The notes: a model not told the origin generated them from the letters alone. A stretch of DNA of 64,000 nucleotides from JBAOHV01 sp963714875 (GCA_963714875.1 CAVQQI010000010.1:248001-312000); one strand, 5' to 3'. Numbered from the stretch's first letter, positions 26,133-35,502 are shown. Numbers and translations are program-made.

Positions 26133-27404
26133 ATGAGTGACCCAGCAGGACGAGCCGATGGCGAACCGCCAGCGGCGCGTCCGTGGGCGAAGGTCCTGGC
26201 GGACCGCACGTTGCCGATCTCGGTCGCGGTCGGGATCCTCGTCGGCCTCGGCGTGTACCTCTTCGAGGTCGTGATCGCCGCGATGCTCGAGGAGGTCCGG
26301 GCTGCATCGGTGGGGTTCATGGTCGTTGCGCCGGCCGCCGGGCTGCTGCTGACGGCGCTGGTCCTGCGGTTGGGTCCCGAACCGCGATCGCGAGCCACCG
26401 CGGACGAGTACATCATGAGCGTGCACGACCGGACCCGCCGCATCACGCTGCGGCAGCTGACCACCCGCATGTTCGCCGCGGTGGCCACGCTGGGCTCGGG
26501 CGGCGCGTTGGGACTCGAAGGGCCGGCGGTCATGCTGGGTGCGGGTACCGGCGACAACGTGAGTCGGCGCCTCGCCCGGCGGATGCGCGTCGACCACCAG
26601 GCGCTGTTGGTCGCCGGTGCCGCAGCGGCGGTGGCAGCGGTGTTCAAGGCACCGGCGACGGGCGCGGTGTTCGCCCTCGAGGTGCCCTACCGCGCCGACA
26701 TGGCACGTCACCAGCTGATGCCGGCGCTGGTGGGCGCGGCGTCGGGTTATGTCGCCCTGGTCAGCTTCGCAGGCACCGAGCGGCTGTTCCGCGTGGCGGA
26801 CAACCCACCGTTCGACCTGCGCGACCTGGGCGGGGCGCTGGTGCTCGGGGTCGTCGGCGGGTTCATGGCCCGGGTCATCGCCCGTTCCATCCGCTGGGCG
26901 AAGCACTGGGCGGGTTCCACCAAGGCCCCGCTGCGGCTGCCGCTCGCCTCCGCCGCGCTGGTGGCCGCGGCGTTCTCGGCGTACCACCTGACCGACATGC
27001 CCCTCGGGATCGGACCCGGCTACCTGGTGCTGGACTGGCTGGACGACCCGGAGCTCGCACTGGGTGTGGTCCTGGCGATGCTGCTGATCCGCTTCGTGGC
27101 GGTGATCGCGACCACCGCGGGCGGCGGGGTGGGCGGATTCTTCGTGCCCCTGGTCGTCCTGGGCGGTCTGCTCGGTCGGGCCGCGGGCTCGGTGGTCGGC
27201 CTCGGTCGATCCGGGTTGTTCCCGATCCTGGGTGTGGCGGCGGTCCTGGGCGCCGGCTATCAGGTCCCCCTGGCTGCGGTGATGTTCGTGGCCGAGACGA
27301 GTGGTCGGCCGGGCTACGTCGTGCCGGCGCTCCTGGCTGCGGTCGCGGCCGACCTGGCGATGGGTGACGAGAGTGTGACCGACTACCAGCGCGCCCGGGC
27401 ATGA
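26133..27404 (+). CDS. ClC-family chloride channel/transporter
   Basis: 423 residues, about ten helices. ClC selectivity motifs are present: GSGGALGLEGPAVML, corresponding to the G(K/R)EGP region with leucine in place of the basic residue, and GGGVGGFFVPLVVLGGLLG, corresponding to GGxFxP. It has no cytoplasmic CBS domains. The start at 26133 is chosen over a GTG at 26097 on promoter spacing. It transports chloride or another halide; channel versus exchanger cannot be settled here. Confidence 0.9.
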   Translation: MSDPAGRADGEPPAARPWAKVLADRTLPISVAVGILVGLGVYLFEVVIAAMLEEVRAASVGFMVVAPAAGLLLTALVLRLGPEPRSRATADEYIMSVHDRTRRITLRQLTTRMFAAVATLGSGGALGLEGPAVMLGAGTGDNVSRRLARRMRVDHQALLVAGAAAAVAAVFKAPATGAVFALEVPYRADMARHQLMPALVGAASGYVALVSFAGTERLFRVADNPPFDLRDLGGALVLGVVGGFMARVIARSIRWAKHWAGSTKAPLRLPLASAALVAAAFSAYHLTDMPLGIGPGYLVLDWLDDPELALGVVLAMLLIRFVAVIATTAGGGVGGFFVPLVVLGGLLGRAAGSVVGLGRSGLFPILGVAAVLGAGYQVPLAAVMFVAETSGRPGYVVPALLAAVAADLAMGDESVTDYQRARA

Positions 27405-27489
27405 GTTGGGATAGCGGTCGTCCCCTGCCCCGGCACTAGCATCCCGCCCAGCGGGCGTCAGGTGATCGGCCGCCGAGGGAGCACGATCC

Positions 27490-28344
27490 ATGAGTAGTCG
27501 AGTTGTTCGAACCAGAAGCCTTCGGGCCGTCGTCGCAGGCGCAGCGATGCTTGCGGGGGTCGCTGCGATGGTTGCACCGGCATCGGCGGAGTCCGTCGAC
27601 CCGTCGGTCGACGGCGCCCCCACGGCCGACAGCGCCATCACCATCGTGCAGACCCCGTCGGAATCGACCGGTCCGTGTGCGCCAGCGCCCTTGGGGCTCG
27701 ATCGCAAGGTCGCCAACGACGACATGTTCTTCCGTCTGACGGTCATCGCCGCCCAGGCGCCGTGCACGCCGATCGAGGCGAAGGCGGTCGTCTACGCGAT
27801 GCCCGGCAACGGCGAGCAGTGGCCCCAGACGCTGGTCGAGGTCGTGCCGTTCACCATCTCGACCGCAGGCACCACCGAGATCACCTTCGCCAAGGAGTGC
27901 GACCCCGTGCAGTTCGACGTGCTGACCGGCGCCACCCCGGCGGTCATCTCGCCGCTCGGTGAGTTCCACGGTCCGTTGCTGTTCCCGTTCGACGTCTCCA
28001 CCTCGCTGCAGTTCTTCGGCAACCCGGACTGCATCGCCCCGACCACGACGGTGCCCGAGGAGTCGACCACCACGACACCGGAGGTCGACAGCTCGACCAC
28101 GGTGCCCGAGTCGACATCGACGACCTCTCCAGAGGTCGACTCGATCACGACGGTGCCGACGTCCGGCACCCCCGGCTCCGCGGCTGCGCCGGCGGCGCAG
28201 GTGCTCGGTTCGACCCAGCAGCCCCAGGAACTGGCGCTCACCGGTTCATCGACCACGATCGGCGTTCTGCTCGGCGGGGCGATGATCGCCGCAGGCGCCG
28301 GCATCGTCATGGTGGCTCGTCGCAGGTCGGTCAGCGAGGCCTGA
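27490..28344 (+). CDS. secreted surface protein with LALTG sorting-type C-terminus
   Basis: 284 residues. It has a signal peptide (AAMLAGVAAMVAPASA cleavage region), a globular domain to about residue 175, a Thr/Ser/Val/Pro/Glu spacer, and then ELALTG, a hydrophobic helix and MVARRRS at the end. That is the layout of a sortase substrate, with LALTG in place of LPXTG. No sortase gene lies in the window. The globular domain is not recognised. GAGGGAGC before the ATG serves as ribosome-binding site. Confidence 0.75.
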   Translation: MSSRVVRTRSLRAVVAGAAMLAGVAAMVAPASAESVDPSVDGAPTADSAITIVQTPSESTGPCAPAPLGLDRKVANDDMFFRLTVIAAQAPCTPIEAKAVVYAMPGNGEQWPQTLVEVVPFTISTAGTTEITFAKECDPVQFDVLTGATPAVISPLGEFHGPLLFPFDVSTSLQFFGNPDCIAPTTTVPEESTTTTPEVDSSTTVPESTSTTSPEVDSITTVPTSGTPGSAAAPAAQVLGSTQQPQELALTGSSTTIGVLLGGAMIAAGAGIVMVARRRSVSEA

Positions 28345-28401
28345 CCGTCGAACGCCAGAGCGAGCTGGTCGGCCCGACGGCCGAGCGCCGCACGACGACG
28401 G

Positions 28402-28445
28402 ACGCGACTCGGGGATGCTCCACCAGGAGCATCCCCGAGTCGCGT
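28402..28445. terminator. bidirectional terminator
   Basis: Perfect 20-base-pair stem (ACGCGACTCGGGGATGCTCC with its complement) around loop ACCA, placed between two convergent genes (stops at 28344 and 28492). Confidence 0.85.
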
Positions 28446-28491
28446 GGGTGTCGGTTGGGGTCGACCGGCCCGGGAGCCGGTCCCGGGAAGG

Positions 28492-29046
28492 TCAGACCTG
28501 CGGCGTGACGGTGAGCGCAGAGGTGCTCACGCCCTTGGCCGCAGCTCGCTGCACGAGCTCGTCGTAGAACTCGGCGCTGACGTTGCGGTCCCGGGTCAGG
28601 ATGAAGCCGCTGGAGCCGGTCGGATCGCTGACGATCGCCCACCGGTAGTCGTCATCCAGATCGACGATCCAGTAGTTGCCCGGGCCCTGGGTCGAGTTGG
28701 AGCCGCTGAACGAGACGTTCAGGCGTGCGTTCGAAGCATCCACGGGGAAGGCGGACCCGACCACACGGGCCGTCGGGCCGTTGGCGAAGAAGTAGTTGCC
28801 CGTGTTGACGACCTTGATGTTGCCGTCAGCTCGCAAGGAGTACTCCGCCTTGGAGTTCACCAGTCCGACCGAGAAGAACTGCTTCACGCTGCCCTGCTCG
28901 TACCAGGTGCCCAGGTAGCGGTTCACGTCGACGGACTCGACGGTGCTCGTGACGGGCGGAGCTGTCGGCATGGGCGCGCAGGCCGCGGCCACGAGCATGG
29001 TCGCAGCAGCGAGACCGACGAGTGCGGAACGAAGTGATCGTGTCAT
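28492..29046 (-). CDS. lipocalin family lipoprotein (Blc-like)
   Basis: 184 residues. The signal peptide ends with LVAAAC, the lipobox. The lipocalin motif YLGTWYEQGS (GxW) follows, then NYWIVDLDDDYRWAIVSDP and FILTRDRN, typical of bacterial lipocalin Blc, which binds lipids in the envelope. ATG 29046 is used because it places the signal peptide at the very start; an upstream GTG at 29088 would add 14 residues. Confidence 0.9.
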   Translation of the reverse strand: MTRSLRSALVGLAAATMLVAAACAPMPTAPPVTSTVESVDVNRYLGTWYEQGSVKQFFSVGLVNSKAEYSLRADGNIKVVNTGNYFFANGPTARVVGSAFPVDASNARLNVSFSGSNSTQGPGNYWIVDLDDDYRWAIVSDPTGSSGFILTRDRNVSAEFYDELVQRAAAKGVSTSALTVTPQV

Positions 29047-29165
29047 GTGGAGTTCTTCGTCGGGTGACCGCCTGCGGGATGCGGACATCTGTCACAACCT
29101 TGCGATCGCGGGAGGCACCTGCCGGGTGGCCCCGGCCCGGCTGTCACCTCGGTATCGGGCGGAAC

Positions 29166-29171
29166 TACACT
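29166..29171 (+). promoter_or_regulatory. -10 element, leaderless promoter of small membrane protein/metalloprotease unit
   Basis: TACACT, seven bases (CGACCGC), then ATG 29179. Confidence 0.6.
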
Positions 29172-29178
29172 CGACCGC

Positions 29179-29316
29179 ATGTTGCTCGCTGAAAAGGTCT
29201 GGCACTTCTGGCTCGCCGTTCCGATCGCGGCCGGAGCGATCTTCGCCGTTGTGGCGATGCTCGGGCTCTACGCCGCCCGGGTGACCAAGACGCGCTACCC
29301 GAACAACGACAGCTGA
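29179..29316 (+). CDS. 45-residue single-pass membrane protein
   Basis: A small ORF with a good promoter: one membrane helix (FWLAVPIAAGAIFAVVAMLGL) then a short basic tail KTRYPNND. It lies 17 bases before the metalloprotease gene and is probably the first gene of the tilS-hpt operon. No function is known. Confidence rests on promoter spacing, coding-like composition and hydrophobic profile. Confidence 0.65.
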   Translation: MLLAEKVWHFWLAVPIAAGAIFAVVAMLGLYAARVTKTRYPNNDS

Positions 29317-29333
29317 GTCGGGGTCGACCGGTC

Positions 29334-30401
29334 GTGGGTGACGCGGTCGACTGGGAGCTCGCGCAGCAGGTCGCTTCCCGGTTGTCGGGCAACGACCCCT
29401 TCGCCGAGTCGTACCACGCACAGGGCATGGTCGAGGAGTTCACCCGCCTGACCGAGCGTGCGCAGGTCTACGTCGAGGCCGAGACCGGGTTCACCTCGGC
29501 CGCGGGACAGGCCAGGGCCAGGGTGGTGGACCGCAACGACTGGGTGCGTGCCAACCTGGCGTCGTACCAGCGGCTGCTGCGTCCGGTCCTGGGACGCTTG
29601 GAACAGGCGGCATCGGGCCCTGCGGGCGCCTTGTCGGGCAAGATCGCCGCGGTCGAGCTCGGTGCGTTGCTCGGCTGGATGTCGACGCGGGTGCTGGGCC
29701 AGTACGACCTGCTGGTGCTCGAGGAGGAGGATCCCGACGACCAGGACCTGGTGTACTACGTCGGGCCCAACATCCTCGGACTCGAGAAGCGACACGGCTT
29801 CCCGCCGTCGGAGTTCCGTCTGTGGGTCGCGCTGCACGAGGTCACCCACCGCACCCAGTTCACCGGCGTGCCGTGGCTCCGCCCGTACTTCCTGGGCCTG
29901 GTCGAGGAGCTGATGGGCGCTGCGGATCCTGATCCGCAGCGGATCTTCACCGCGGTCGGTCGACTGGCGGATGCGGCGCGTTCGCGCACCAACCCGTTGG
30001 CCGACGGCGGGGTGGTGGCGCTGTTCGCCAGTGCCGATCAGCGCGGTGCGATGGACCGCGTGGGCGGCCTGATGAGCCTGCTGGAGGGCCACGGCGACGT
30101 CACCATGGACCGTGCCGCGATCGACCAGGTGCCCAGTGCCGAGCGATTCGCCCGTGTGCTGCGCACCCGTCGCAAGGAGATGAACCTGGCGGCGAAGCTG
30201 CTGCAGCGGTTGATCGGGCTCGAGGCGAAGCTGGCGCAGTACGAACAGGGCGAGCAGTTCATCGCCGCGGTCGAGCAGGTCGGCGGGCCGACGTTGCTGA
30301 ACCGGGCGTTCGACCGACCCGAGAACCTGCCGACGCTGGCCGAGATCCGTGAACCGTCGAGCTGGCTGCGTCGGGTCGGCGACGGTGTCGACGCGGCGTG
30401 A
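29334..30401 (+). CDS. zinc-dependent metalloprotease (DUF2342 / F420-associated hydrolase family)
   Basis: 355 residues. The zinc motif HEVTHRTQF (HExxH, about residue 168) lies in a conserved block with WLRPYF and is followed by a helical C-terminal half rich in QRLIGLEAKLAQYEQGE. The family is annotated as zinc-dependent metalloprotease or coenzyme F420 biosynthesis-associated and is typically found beside tilS in actinobacteria, as here. Its GTG start is 17 bases from the small membrane gene, and its stop overlaps tilS (GTGA). Confidence 0.85.
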   Translation: MGDAVDWELAQQVASRLSGNDPFAESYHAQGMVEEFTRLTERAQVYVEAETGFTSAAGQARARVVDRNDWVRANLASYQRLLRPVLGRLEQAASGPAGALSGKIAAVELGALLGWMSTRVLGQYDLLVLEEEDPDDQDLVYYVGPNILGLEKRHGFPPSEFRLWVALHEVTHRTQFTGVPWLRPYFLGLVEELMGAADPDPQRIFTAVGRLADAARSRTNPLADGGVVALFASADQRGAMDRVGGLMSLLEGHGDVTMDRAAIDQVPSAERFARVLRTRRKEMNLAAKLLQRLIGLEAKLAQYEQGEQFIAAVEQVGGPTLLNRAFDRPENLPTLAEIREPSSWLRRVGDGVDAA

Positions 30402-31372
30402 AGGACTCCTCTCCGGCCCGGGTGCACCACCCGGGGCCGAGTAGGGGCCAGCTCGTCACGCCGGTCCGGGACGACCCGTTCGTCGCGGACCTGTTGTCGC
30501 GGTGCACGTTCCCGCCGGGGGGAACCAGCGTCACCTGTGGCGTGTCCGGTGGTGCGGATTCCACCGCGCTGCTCGCGCTCGCGGTGGCGTCGGACCTGAC
30601 GGTGTGCGCGGTGCACGTCGACCACGGGCTGCGCGTCGGTGGCGACGGCGAGTCGGCCGTGGTCGCCGAGTTGGCGGCCGCGTGGGGTGCGGAGTTCCGT
30701 GCCGAGGTGGTGCACGTCGCCCCCGGCGGGGACCTCGAGGCCCGCGCCCGCACCGCTCGCAGGGCGGTCCTGCCGGCGACGGCGCTGCTCGGGCACACCG
30801 CCGATGACCAGGCCGAGACGGTGCTGCTCCGGTTGCTGCGCGGCACCGGACCCACCGGACTCGCAGCCATGCGCCGCTCGACGCACCCGCTCCTGGAGCT
30901 GCGCCGTGCGGAGACGGTCGCCCTGTGCGCGCATCTCGGCGTCGATCCGGTCCAGGATCCGACGAACCTGGATCCCCGGTTCCGGCGCAACCGCGTCCGC
31001 CACGAGGTGCTCCCGCTGCTGGACGACGTCGCCGGCCGCGATGTCGTGCCGCTGCTGTGTCGTCTCGCCGAGCTGGCCGGCGAGGATGCGGACCTGGTCG
31101 AGATGCTCGCCACCGAGCTCGACCCGACCGACGCCGCCGCGCTGGCCGCGGCGCCCCGACCCGTGGCGGTCGCCGCGTGGCGACGGTGGTGGCAGGACCA
31201 GACCTCGTGCGCCCACCCACCGGATCGAGCGGCGACCGACCGGGCGCTCGACGTCGCCGCCGGTGGGGCGACGTCGAGCGACATCACCGATGGGTGGAGG
31301 CTCTGTCGGACCGCCGGCCGACTTCGACTGGAACGCCCTGCCGGCACGACAGCTAACGTCGACCCACGATGA
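30398..31372 (+). CDS. tilS: tRNA(Ile)-lysidine synthase
   Basis: 324 residues. It carries the PP-loop ATP pyrophosphatase motif TCGVSGGADSTALLALAVA and the TilS signatures CAVHVDHGLR, GHTADDQAETVLLRLLRGTG and RFRRNRVRHEVLPLL. It converts C34 of tRNA-Ile(CAU) to lysidine, which is essential for decoding AUA. The C-terminal substrate-binding domain is short, as in other actinobacterial forms. Its GTG overlaps the metalloprotease stop, and its own stop overlaps hpt. Confidence 0.92.
   Translation: MKDSSPARVHHPGPSRGQLVTPVRDDPFVADLLSRCTFPPGGTSVTCGVSGGADSTALLALAVASDLTVCAVHVDHGLRVGGDGESAVVAELAAAWGAEFRAEVVHVAPGGDLEARARTARRAVLPATALLGHTADDQAETVLLRLLRGTGPTGLAAMRRSTHPLLELRRAETVALCAHLGVDPVQDPTNLDPRFRRNRVRHEVLPLLDDVAGRDVVPLLCRLAELAGEDADLVEMLATELDPTDAAALAAAPRPVAVAAWRRWWQDQTSCAHPPDRAATDRALDVAAGGATSSDITDGWRLCRTAGRLRLERPAGTTANVDPR
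31354..31359 (+). promoter_or_regulatory. possible internal promoter -10 for hpt
   Basis: TAACGT, nine bases, then ATG 31369, inside the end of tilS. Confidence 0.4.
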
Positions 31373-31944
31373 GCCACGCGCAGGCGAGTGCACCGGAGCC
31401 GAATCTCACAGCTGACGATGCGGTGGGTCGCATCCTGTTGACCGAGGAACAGCTGACCACCCGTATCCGGGAGATCGGCGCGCAGATCACCGAGGACTAC
31501 GCGGGCAGCCGGCCGCTGCTGGTGTGCGTACTGCGCGGCGCGTACGCCTTCCTGACCGACCTGGCGTTCGCGATCGATCTCCCGGTCGAGATCGACTTCA
31601 TCGCCGTGTCGTCCTACGGCTCCTCGACGCGCACCTCCGGTGTGGTGCGCCTGGTGAAGGACCTCGACGTGGATCTGACCGGACGCGACGTCGTGCTGGT
31701 CGAGGACATCGTCGACACCGGCCTGACCCTGCGGTACCTGCGCCGCAGCCTCGAGGCGCGCGGCCCCGCGAGTCTCGAGGTCTGCACGCTGTTGGCCCGT
31801 GAGTCAGCAGATCTGGACGGGCTCGGGGTGCGCTACGTCGGCTTCACCATCCCCGGCGACTTCGTCGTCGGCTACGGCCTGGACGCTGCGGAGAAGTACC
31901 GCAACCTGCGGTACCTCGCGGTGTACGAACCCGACGACGACTGA
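31369..31944 (+). CDS. hpt: hypoxanthine phosphoribosyltransferase
   Basis: 191 residues. A PRTase fold is shown by the PRPP-binding loop VVLVEDIVDTGLTLRYL, the LLVCVLRGAYAFLTDLAFAI region and a C-terminal VGYGLDAAEKYRNL. It salvages hypoxanthine and guanine into IMP and GMP. It lies between tilS (ATGA overlap) and ftsH, an order conserved across many bacteria. Confidence 0.95.
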   Translation: MSHAQASAPEPNLTADDAVGRILLTEEQLTTRIREIGAQITEDYAGSRPLLVCVLRGAYAFLTDLAFAIDLPVEIDFIAVSSYGSSTRTSGVVRLVKDLDVDLTGRDVVLVEDIVDTGLTLRYLRRSLEARGPASLEVCTLLARESADLDGLGVRYVGFTIPGDFVVGYGLDAAEKYRNLRYLAVYEPDDD

Positions 31945-31983
31945 CGGTTCAGGGGTCGCACCGGTTTCGTCACGGTCCATGGC

Positions 31984-31989
31984 TACCCT
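31984..31989 (+). promoter_or_regulatory. -10 element upstream of ftsH
   Basis: TACCCT, eight bases, then TTG 31998; it supports the unusual TTG start and a separate promoter for ftsH. Confidence 0.55.
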
Positions 31990-31997
31990 GACGACCC

Positions 31998-33836
31998 TTG
32001 AGATCCACGCGCGCTGAAGCGATCACGAAGACCCTGAAGGACTGGCGGGTGCTGGCGGCGCTCGGTGCGCTCGTGGTCATCGCAGCGATCGTCGTGCCGC
32101 GCCTGCAACCCGACCCCGAGCCGCTGCGGCTGGACGAGTTCACCACCCGGTTGGCCGACGGCGATGTGCGCACGGCCACCATCTACAACTCCCGCAACAC
32201 CGTCGAGGGCGAGCTCGCCGACGGCACCGAGTACACCACGGTGTTCCCGGAGGCCTACGGCGAACAGCTCACCACCGACCTGCTCGACGCGGGCGTCGAT
32301 GCCGGCGCCGACAACGAGGACGGCACGACGCTGGTCGATCTGCTGATCGGTCTGGTGCCGACCATCGTCATCGTCGGCGTGTTCATCTGGTTCGTGTCCC
32401 AGATGGGTGGTGGCGGGCGTGCCATGAAGTTCGGGCGGGCCAAGGCTCGCCTGGCGTCGGAGTCGGACACCCCGGTGCGGTTCTCCGACGTCGCCGGCGC
32501 GGACGAGGCCGTCGAGGAGCTGGGCGAGGTCGTCGAGTTCCTGCGCGACCCGGAGCGCTTCCAGCAGCTCGGCGCCCGGATCCCCAAGGGCGTGCTGCTG
32601 TGCGGCCCTCCGGGCACCGGCAAGACGCTGCTGGCCAGAGCCGTCGCCGGCGAGGCCGACGTGCCGTTCCTGACCATCTCCGGATCCGACTTCGTCGAGA
32701 TGTTCGTGGGCGTCGGCGCCAGCCGGGTGCGCGACCTGTTCAAGCAGGCGGTCGCACAGGCGCCGGCGATCGTCTTCGTCGACGAGATCGATGCCGTCGG
32801 GCGTCACCGTGGCACCGGCGTCGGCGGCGGGCACGACGAGCGTGAGCAGACGCTGAACCAGTTGCTGGTGGAGATGGACGGTTTCGACGCCACCAGCGGG
32901 GTGATCCTGATCGCGGCGACGAACCGTCCCGACGTGCTCGACCCGGCGCTGTTGCGACCCGGACGCTTCGACCGCAGCGTCGTGGTCGACCTGCCCGACG
33001 TGCGCGGTCGGGCCGCCATCCTCGAGGTGCACGCGCGCAACAAGCCTGTCGACCCCGACGTCGATCTGGGCGTTCTCGCCCGACGAACGCCCGGATTCAC
33101 CGGCGCGGATCTGTCGAACGTGCTGAACGAATCGGCACTGCTCGCGGCTCGTCGCGGCGCGACCACGATCGGCGTCATCGACGTCAACGCAGCGATCGAC
33201 CGCGTGCTGGCCGGGCCGGAGCGACTCGGGCGCATCATGAGTGCCCAGGAGCGCCACACCGTCGCGGTGCACGAGGCCGGTCATGCGCTCGTGGGACATG
33301 TGCTGCCGAACACCGACGAGGTGCACAAGATCTCGATCGTGGCCCGCGGCGCGGCACTCGGCTTCACCGTGATGCTGCCGACAGAGGACCGTCATCTGCA
33401 CACGCGGTCCCAGCTCTCGGACGTCCTGGCCATGACCCTCGGTGGTCGCAGCGCAGAAGAGGCCGTGTTCGGCGAGGTCACCACCGGGGCGACCGACGAC
33501 ATCGAGCGGGCCACACGCATCGCCCGGTCGATGGTCGTCGAGTTCGGCATGAGCGAGAAGCTCGGCCCGCAACGTTTCGCCCGCGCCGACGGTGAGCCGT
33601 TCCTGGGGCGTCAGCACGCTCGCTCCGACGATCACTCCGACGAGCTGGCGGCGCGCATCGACGAGGAGGTGTCGCGGCTGCTCGACGAGGCACATTCGCG
33701 GGCGCGTCGTATCCTCGAGGAACACCGTGCTGTGCTCGACTCGATCGCCGCAGCCCTGCTCGAGCGGGAGACCCTGGCAGATGAGGACCTCGCAGGGTTG
33801 CTGGCACGAGCCGACGACGGACGCGGACCGGACTGA
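31998..33836 (+). CDS. ftsH: ATP-dependent zinc metalloprotease FtsH
   Basis: 612 residues from a TTG start. Two membrane helices (about residues 16-34 and 112-133) flank a short extracytoplasmic domain. The AAA domain has Walker A GPPGTGKT (about 202), Walker B IVFVDEIDAVG and the second region of homology ATNRPDVLDPALLRPGRFDR. The protease zinc motif HEAGH is near residue 425. It degrades membrane and short-lived cytoplasmic proteins. It is intact. Confidence 0.95.
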   Translation: MRSTRAEAITKTLKDWRVLAALGALVVIAAIVVPRLQPDPEPLRLDEFTTRLADGDVRTATIYNSRNTVEGELADGTEYTTVFPEAYGEQLTTDLLDAGVDAGADNEDGTTLVDLLIGLVPTIVIVGVFIWFVSQMGGGGRAMKFGRAKARLASESDTPVRFSDVAGADEAVEELGEVVEFLRDPERFQQLGARIPKGVLLCGPPGTGKTLLARAVAGEADVPFLTISGSDFVEMFVGVGASRVRDLFKQAVAQAPAIVFVDEIDAVGRHRGTGVGGGHDEREQTLNQLLVEMDGFDATSGVILIAATNRPDVLDPALLRPGRFDRSVVVDLPDVRGRAAILEVHARNKPVDPDVDLGVLARRTPGFTGADLSNVLNESALLAARRGATTIGVIDVNAAIDRVLAGPERLGRIMSAQERHTVAVHEAGHALVGHVLPNTDEVHKISIVARGAALGFTVMLPTEDRHLHTRSQLSDVLAMTLGGRSAEEAVFGEVTTGATDDIERATRIARSMVVEFGMSEKLGPQRFARADGEPFLGRQHARSDDHSDELAARIDEEVSRLLDEAHSRARRILEEHRAVLDSIAAALLERETLADEDLAGLLARADDGRGPD

Positions 33837-33887
33837 CCGACACGTCGCCCCGACTGACCCCAGCACCTCCACCACAGGAACGGTCAC

Positions 33888-34562
33888 ATGACCCAGATCC
33901 ACAATGCTGCAGACATCGATCTCGGCCTCGATGACGACGGGACCGACCTGAACGTCCCGGACCGCCTCCCGTTGCCGTCGCACCTCTCCCCGGAGGTGGA
34001 CCAGCCCCGGATCCGGGCGGCCGTGCGCGAGATCCTCGCTGCGGTCGGCGAGGACCCCGACCGGGAGGGGCTGCTCGACACGCCGGCCCGAGTGGCGCGG
34101 ATGTACGCCGAGACCTGCTCCGGGCTGCACGACGACGTGACCCGTCACCTGAAGGTGACCTTCGACGCCGGCCACGACGAGATGATCATGGTGCGTGACA
34201 TCTCCATGTTCTCGATGTGCGAGCACCACCTGGTCCCCTTCTACGGCAAGGCCCACGTGGCCTACATCCCCAACACCGATGGTCGCGTCACCGGGCTGTC
34301 GAAGCTGGCGCGTCTGGTCGACGGCTTCTCCCGCCGTCCCCAGGTCCAGGAGCGGTTGACCACCCAGATCGCCGACGCGATCGAGACCAGCCTCGACCCT
34401 CGCGGCGTGTTGGTGGTGATCGAGGCCGAGCACATGTGCATGGCCATGCGCGGCATTCGCAAGACGGGCGCCTCGACGGTCACATCGGCGGTCCGTGGCG
34501 TGTTCCGATCCGATCCCGCAGCCCGCGCCGAAGCGATGCGGTTCGTCGAACCGTCCCGCTGA
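33888..34562 (+). CDS. folE: GTP cyclohydrolase I
   Basis: 224 residues. Zinc-site and active-site motifs FSMCEHHLVPFYGKAHVAYI, KLARLVDGFSRRPQVQERLT and VLVVIEAEHMCMAMRGIRK are all present. It makes dihydroneopterin triphosphate from GTP, the first step of folate synthesis. It is the first of the fol genes, 51 bases after ftsH and six bases before folP. Confidence 0.96.
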   Translation: MTQIHNAADIDLGLDDDGTDLNVPDRLPLPSHLSPEVDQPRIRAAVREILAAVGEDPDREGLLDTPARVARMYAETCSGLHDDVTRHLKVTFDAGHDEMIMVRDISMFSMCEHHLVPFYGKAHVAYIPNTDGRVTGLSKLARLVDGFSRRPQVQERLTTQIADAIETSLDPRGVLVVIEAEHMCMAMRGIRKTGASTVTSAVRGVFRSDPAARAEAMRFVEPSR

Positions 34563-34568
34563 GCGACG

Positions 34569-35414
34569 GTGTCCCCCATCGAGGTCATGGGCGTGATCAA
34601 CGTCACGCCCGACTCCTTCTCCGACGGCGGATGCTTCGACGCTCCGGCCGACGCGGTGCTCCGTGTGGAGCAGGTGCTGGAGGAGGGAGCGTCCTTCATC
34701 GACGTCGGTGGTGAGTCCACCCGTCCGGGGGCCGCGCCGATCGACCCGGCCCAGGAATGCGCCCGCGTGCTGCCGGTGATCGAGGCGACCGTTGAGCTGG
34801 TGCAGCGACACGATGCACGGCTGTCGATCGACACGCGCAACGAGGTCACCGCGCGGGCGGCGGTCGCGGCGGGAGCGTCGCTGATCAACGACGTCAGCGC
34901 ATCGCTGTGGCCGGTGGCCGCAGAGCTCGGGGTCGGGTGGGTGGCGATGCACATGGCAGGTGACCCACGCACCATGCAGGCCGAACCCCGGTACGACGAC
35001 GTCGTGGACGAGGTCCGGCGATTCCTGGTCGAACGGGCGTCCGCCGCCGCTGCGCACGGCGTCGAGGTGTGGGTCGACCCTGGCATCGGGTTCGGCAAGA
35101 CGACCGAGCACAACCTGGACCTGTTGGCGCACCTCGACGTGCTGGTCGCCGAGGGATTCCCGGTCGTGGTGGGCACCAGTCGCAAGCGGTTCCTGGGCGA
35201 GCTGCTGTCGCGTTCCGATGCGCCGGGTGCGGGGCTCGGCGCCCTGTCGGCACCCGCGCCGGTCGCTGCGGTGCCGGTCGATGAGCGCCTCGACGGCTCA
35301 CTCGCGACGGCCACGTGGGCGATGACCCAGGGAGCGCGGATGGTGCGTGCGCACGACGTCGCCCCCACCGTGCAGGCGGCCACGATCGTGGCGGGCGGCT
35401 TCCGGGGCAGCTGA
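34569..35414 (+). CDS. folP: dihydropteroate synthase
   Basis: 281 residues from GTG. It has the pterin-binding signatures GVINVTPDSFSDGG and FIDVGGESTRPGA, then DPGIGFGKTTEHNL and TSRKRFLGELL. It joins pterin pyrophosphate to p-aminobenzoate and is the sulfonamide target. It overlaps no neighbour but sits tightly in the fol operon. Confidence 0.95.
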   Translation: MSPIEVMGVINVTPDSFSDGGCFDAPADAVLRVEQVLEEGASFIDVGGESTRPGAAPIDPAQECARVLPVIEATVELVQRHDARLSIDTRNEVTARAAVAAGASLINDVSASLWPVAAELGVGWVAMHMAGDPRTMQAEPRYDDVVDEVRRFLVERASAAAAHGVEVWVDPGIGFGKTTEHNLDLLAHLDVLVAEGFPVVVGTSRKRFLGELLSRSDAPGAGLGALSAPAPVAAVPVDERLDGSLATATWAMTQGARMVRAHDVAPTVQAATIVAGGFRGS

Positions 35415-35489
35415 GATCCTCTACGATCGCCGCCGACGCATCCGCACGGAGCCGTCCGCGAGCCTCCCGTCGGGACGGCCCGGCACAAC

Positions 35490-35497
35490 AGGAGGTG
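35490..35497 (+). promoter_or_regulatory. perfect Shine-Dalgarno before phosphatase-like gene
   Basis: AGGAGGTG with five bases to ATG 35503, the strongest ribosome-binding site in the window. Confidence 0.8.
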
Positions 35498-35502
35498 ACG
35501 AC

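Noticed and set aside
26103..27767. Long minus-strand open frame opposite the ClC channel
   Set aside because: It is a shadow of the plus-strand gene; the product is an Arg/His-rich translation without homology, whereas the plus strand has clear ClC motifs.
31983..35132. Thousand-codon open frame opposite ftsH and folE
   Set aside because: Composition reflects the antisense of GC-rich codons; ftsH and folE on the other strand are unmistakable.
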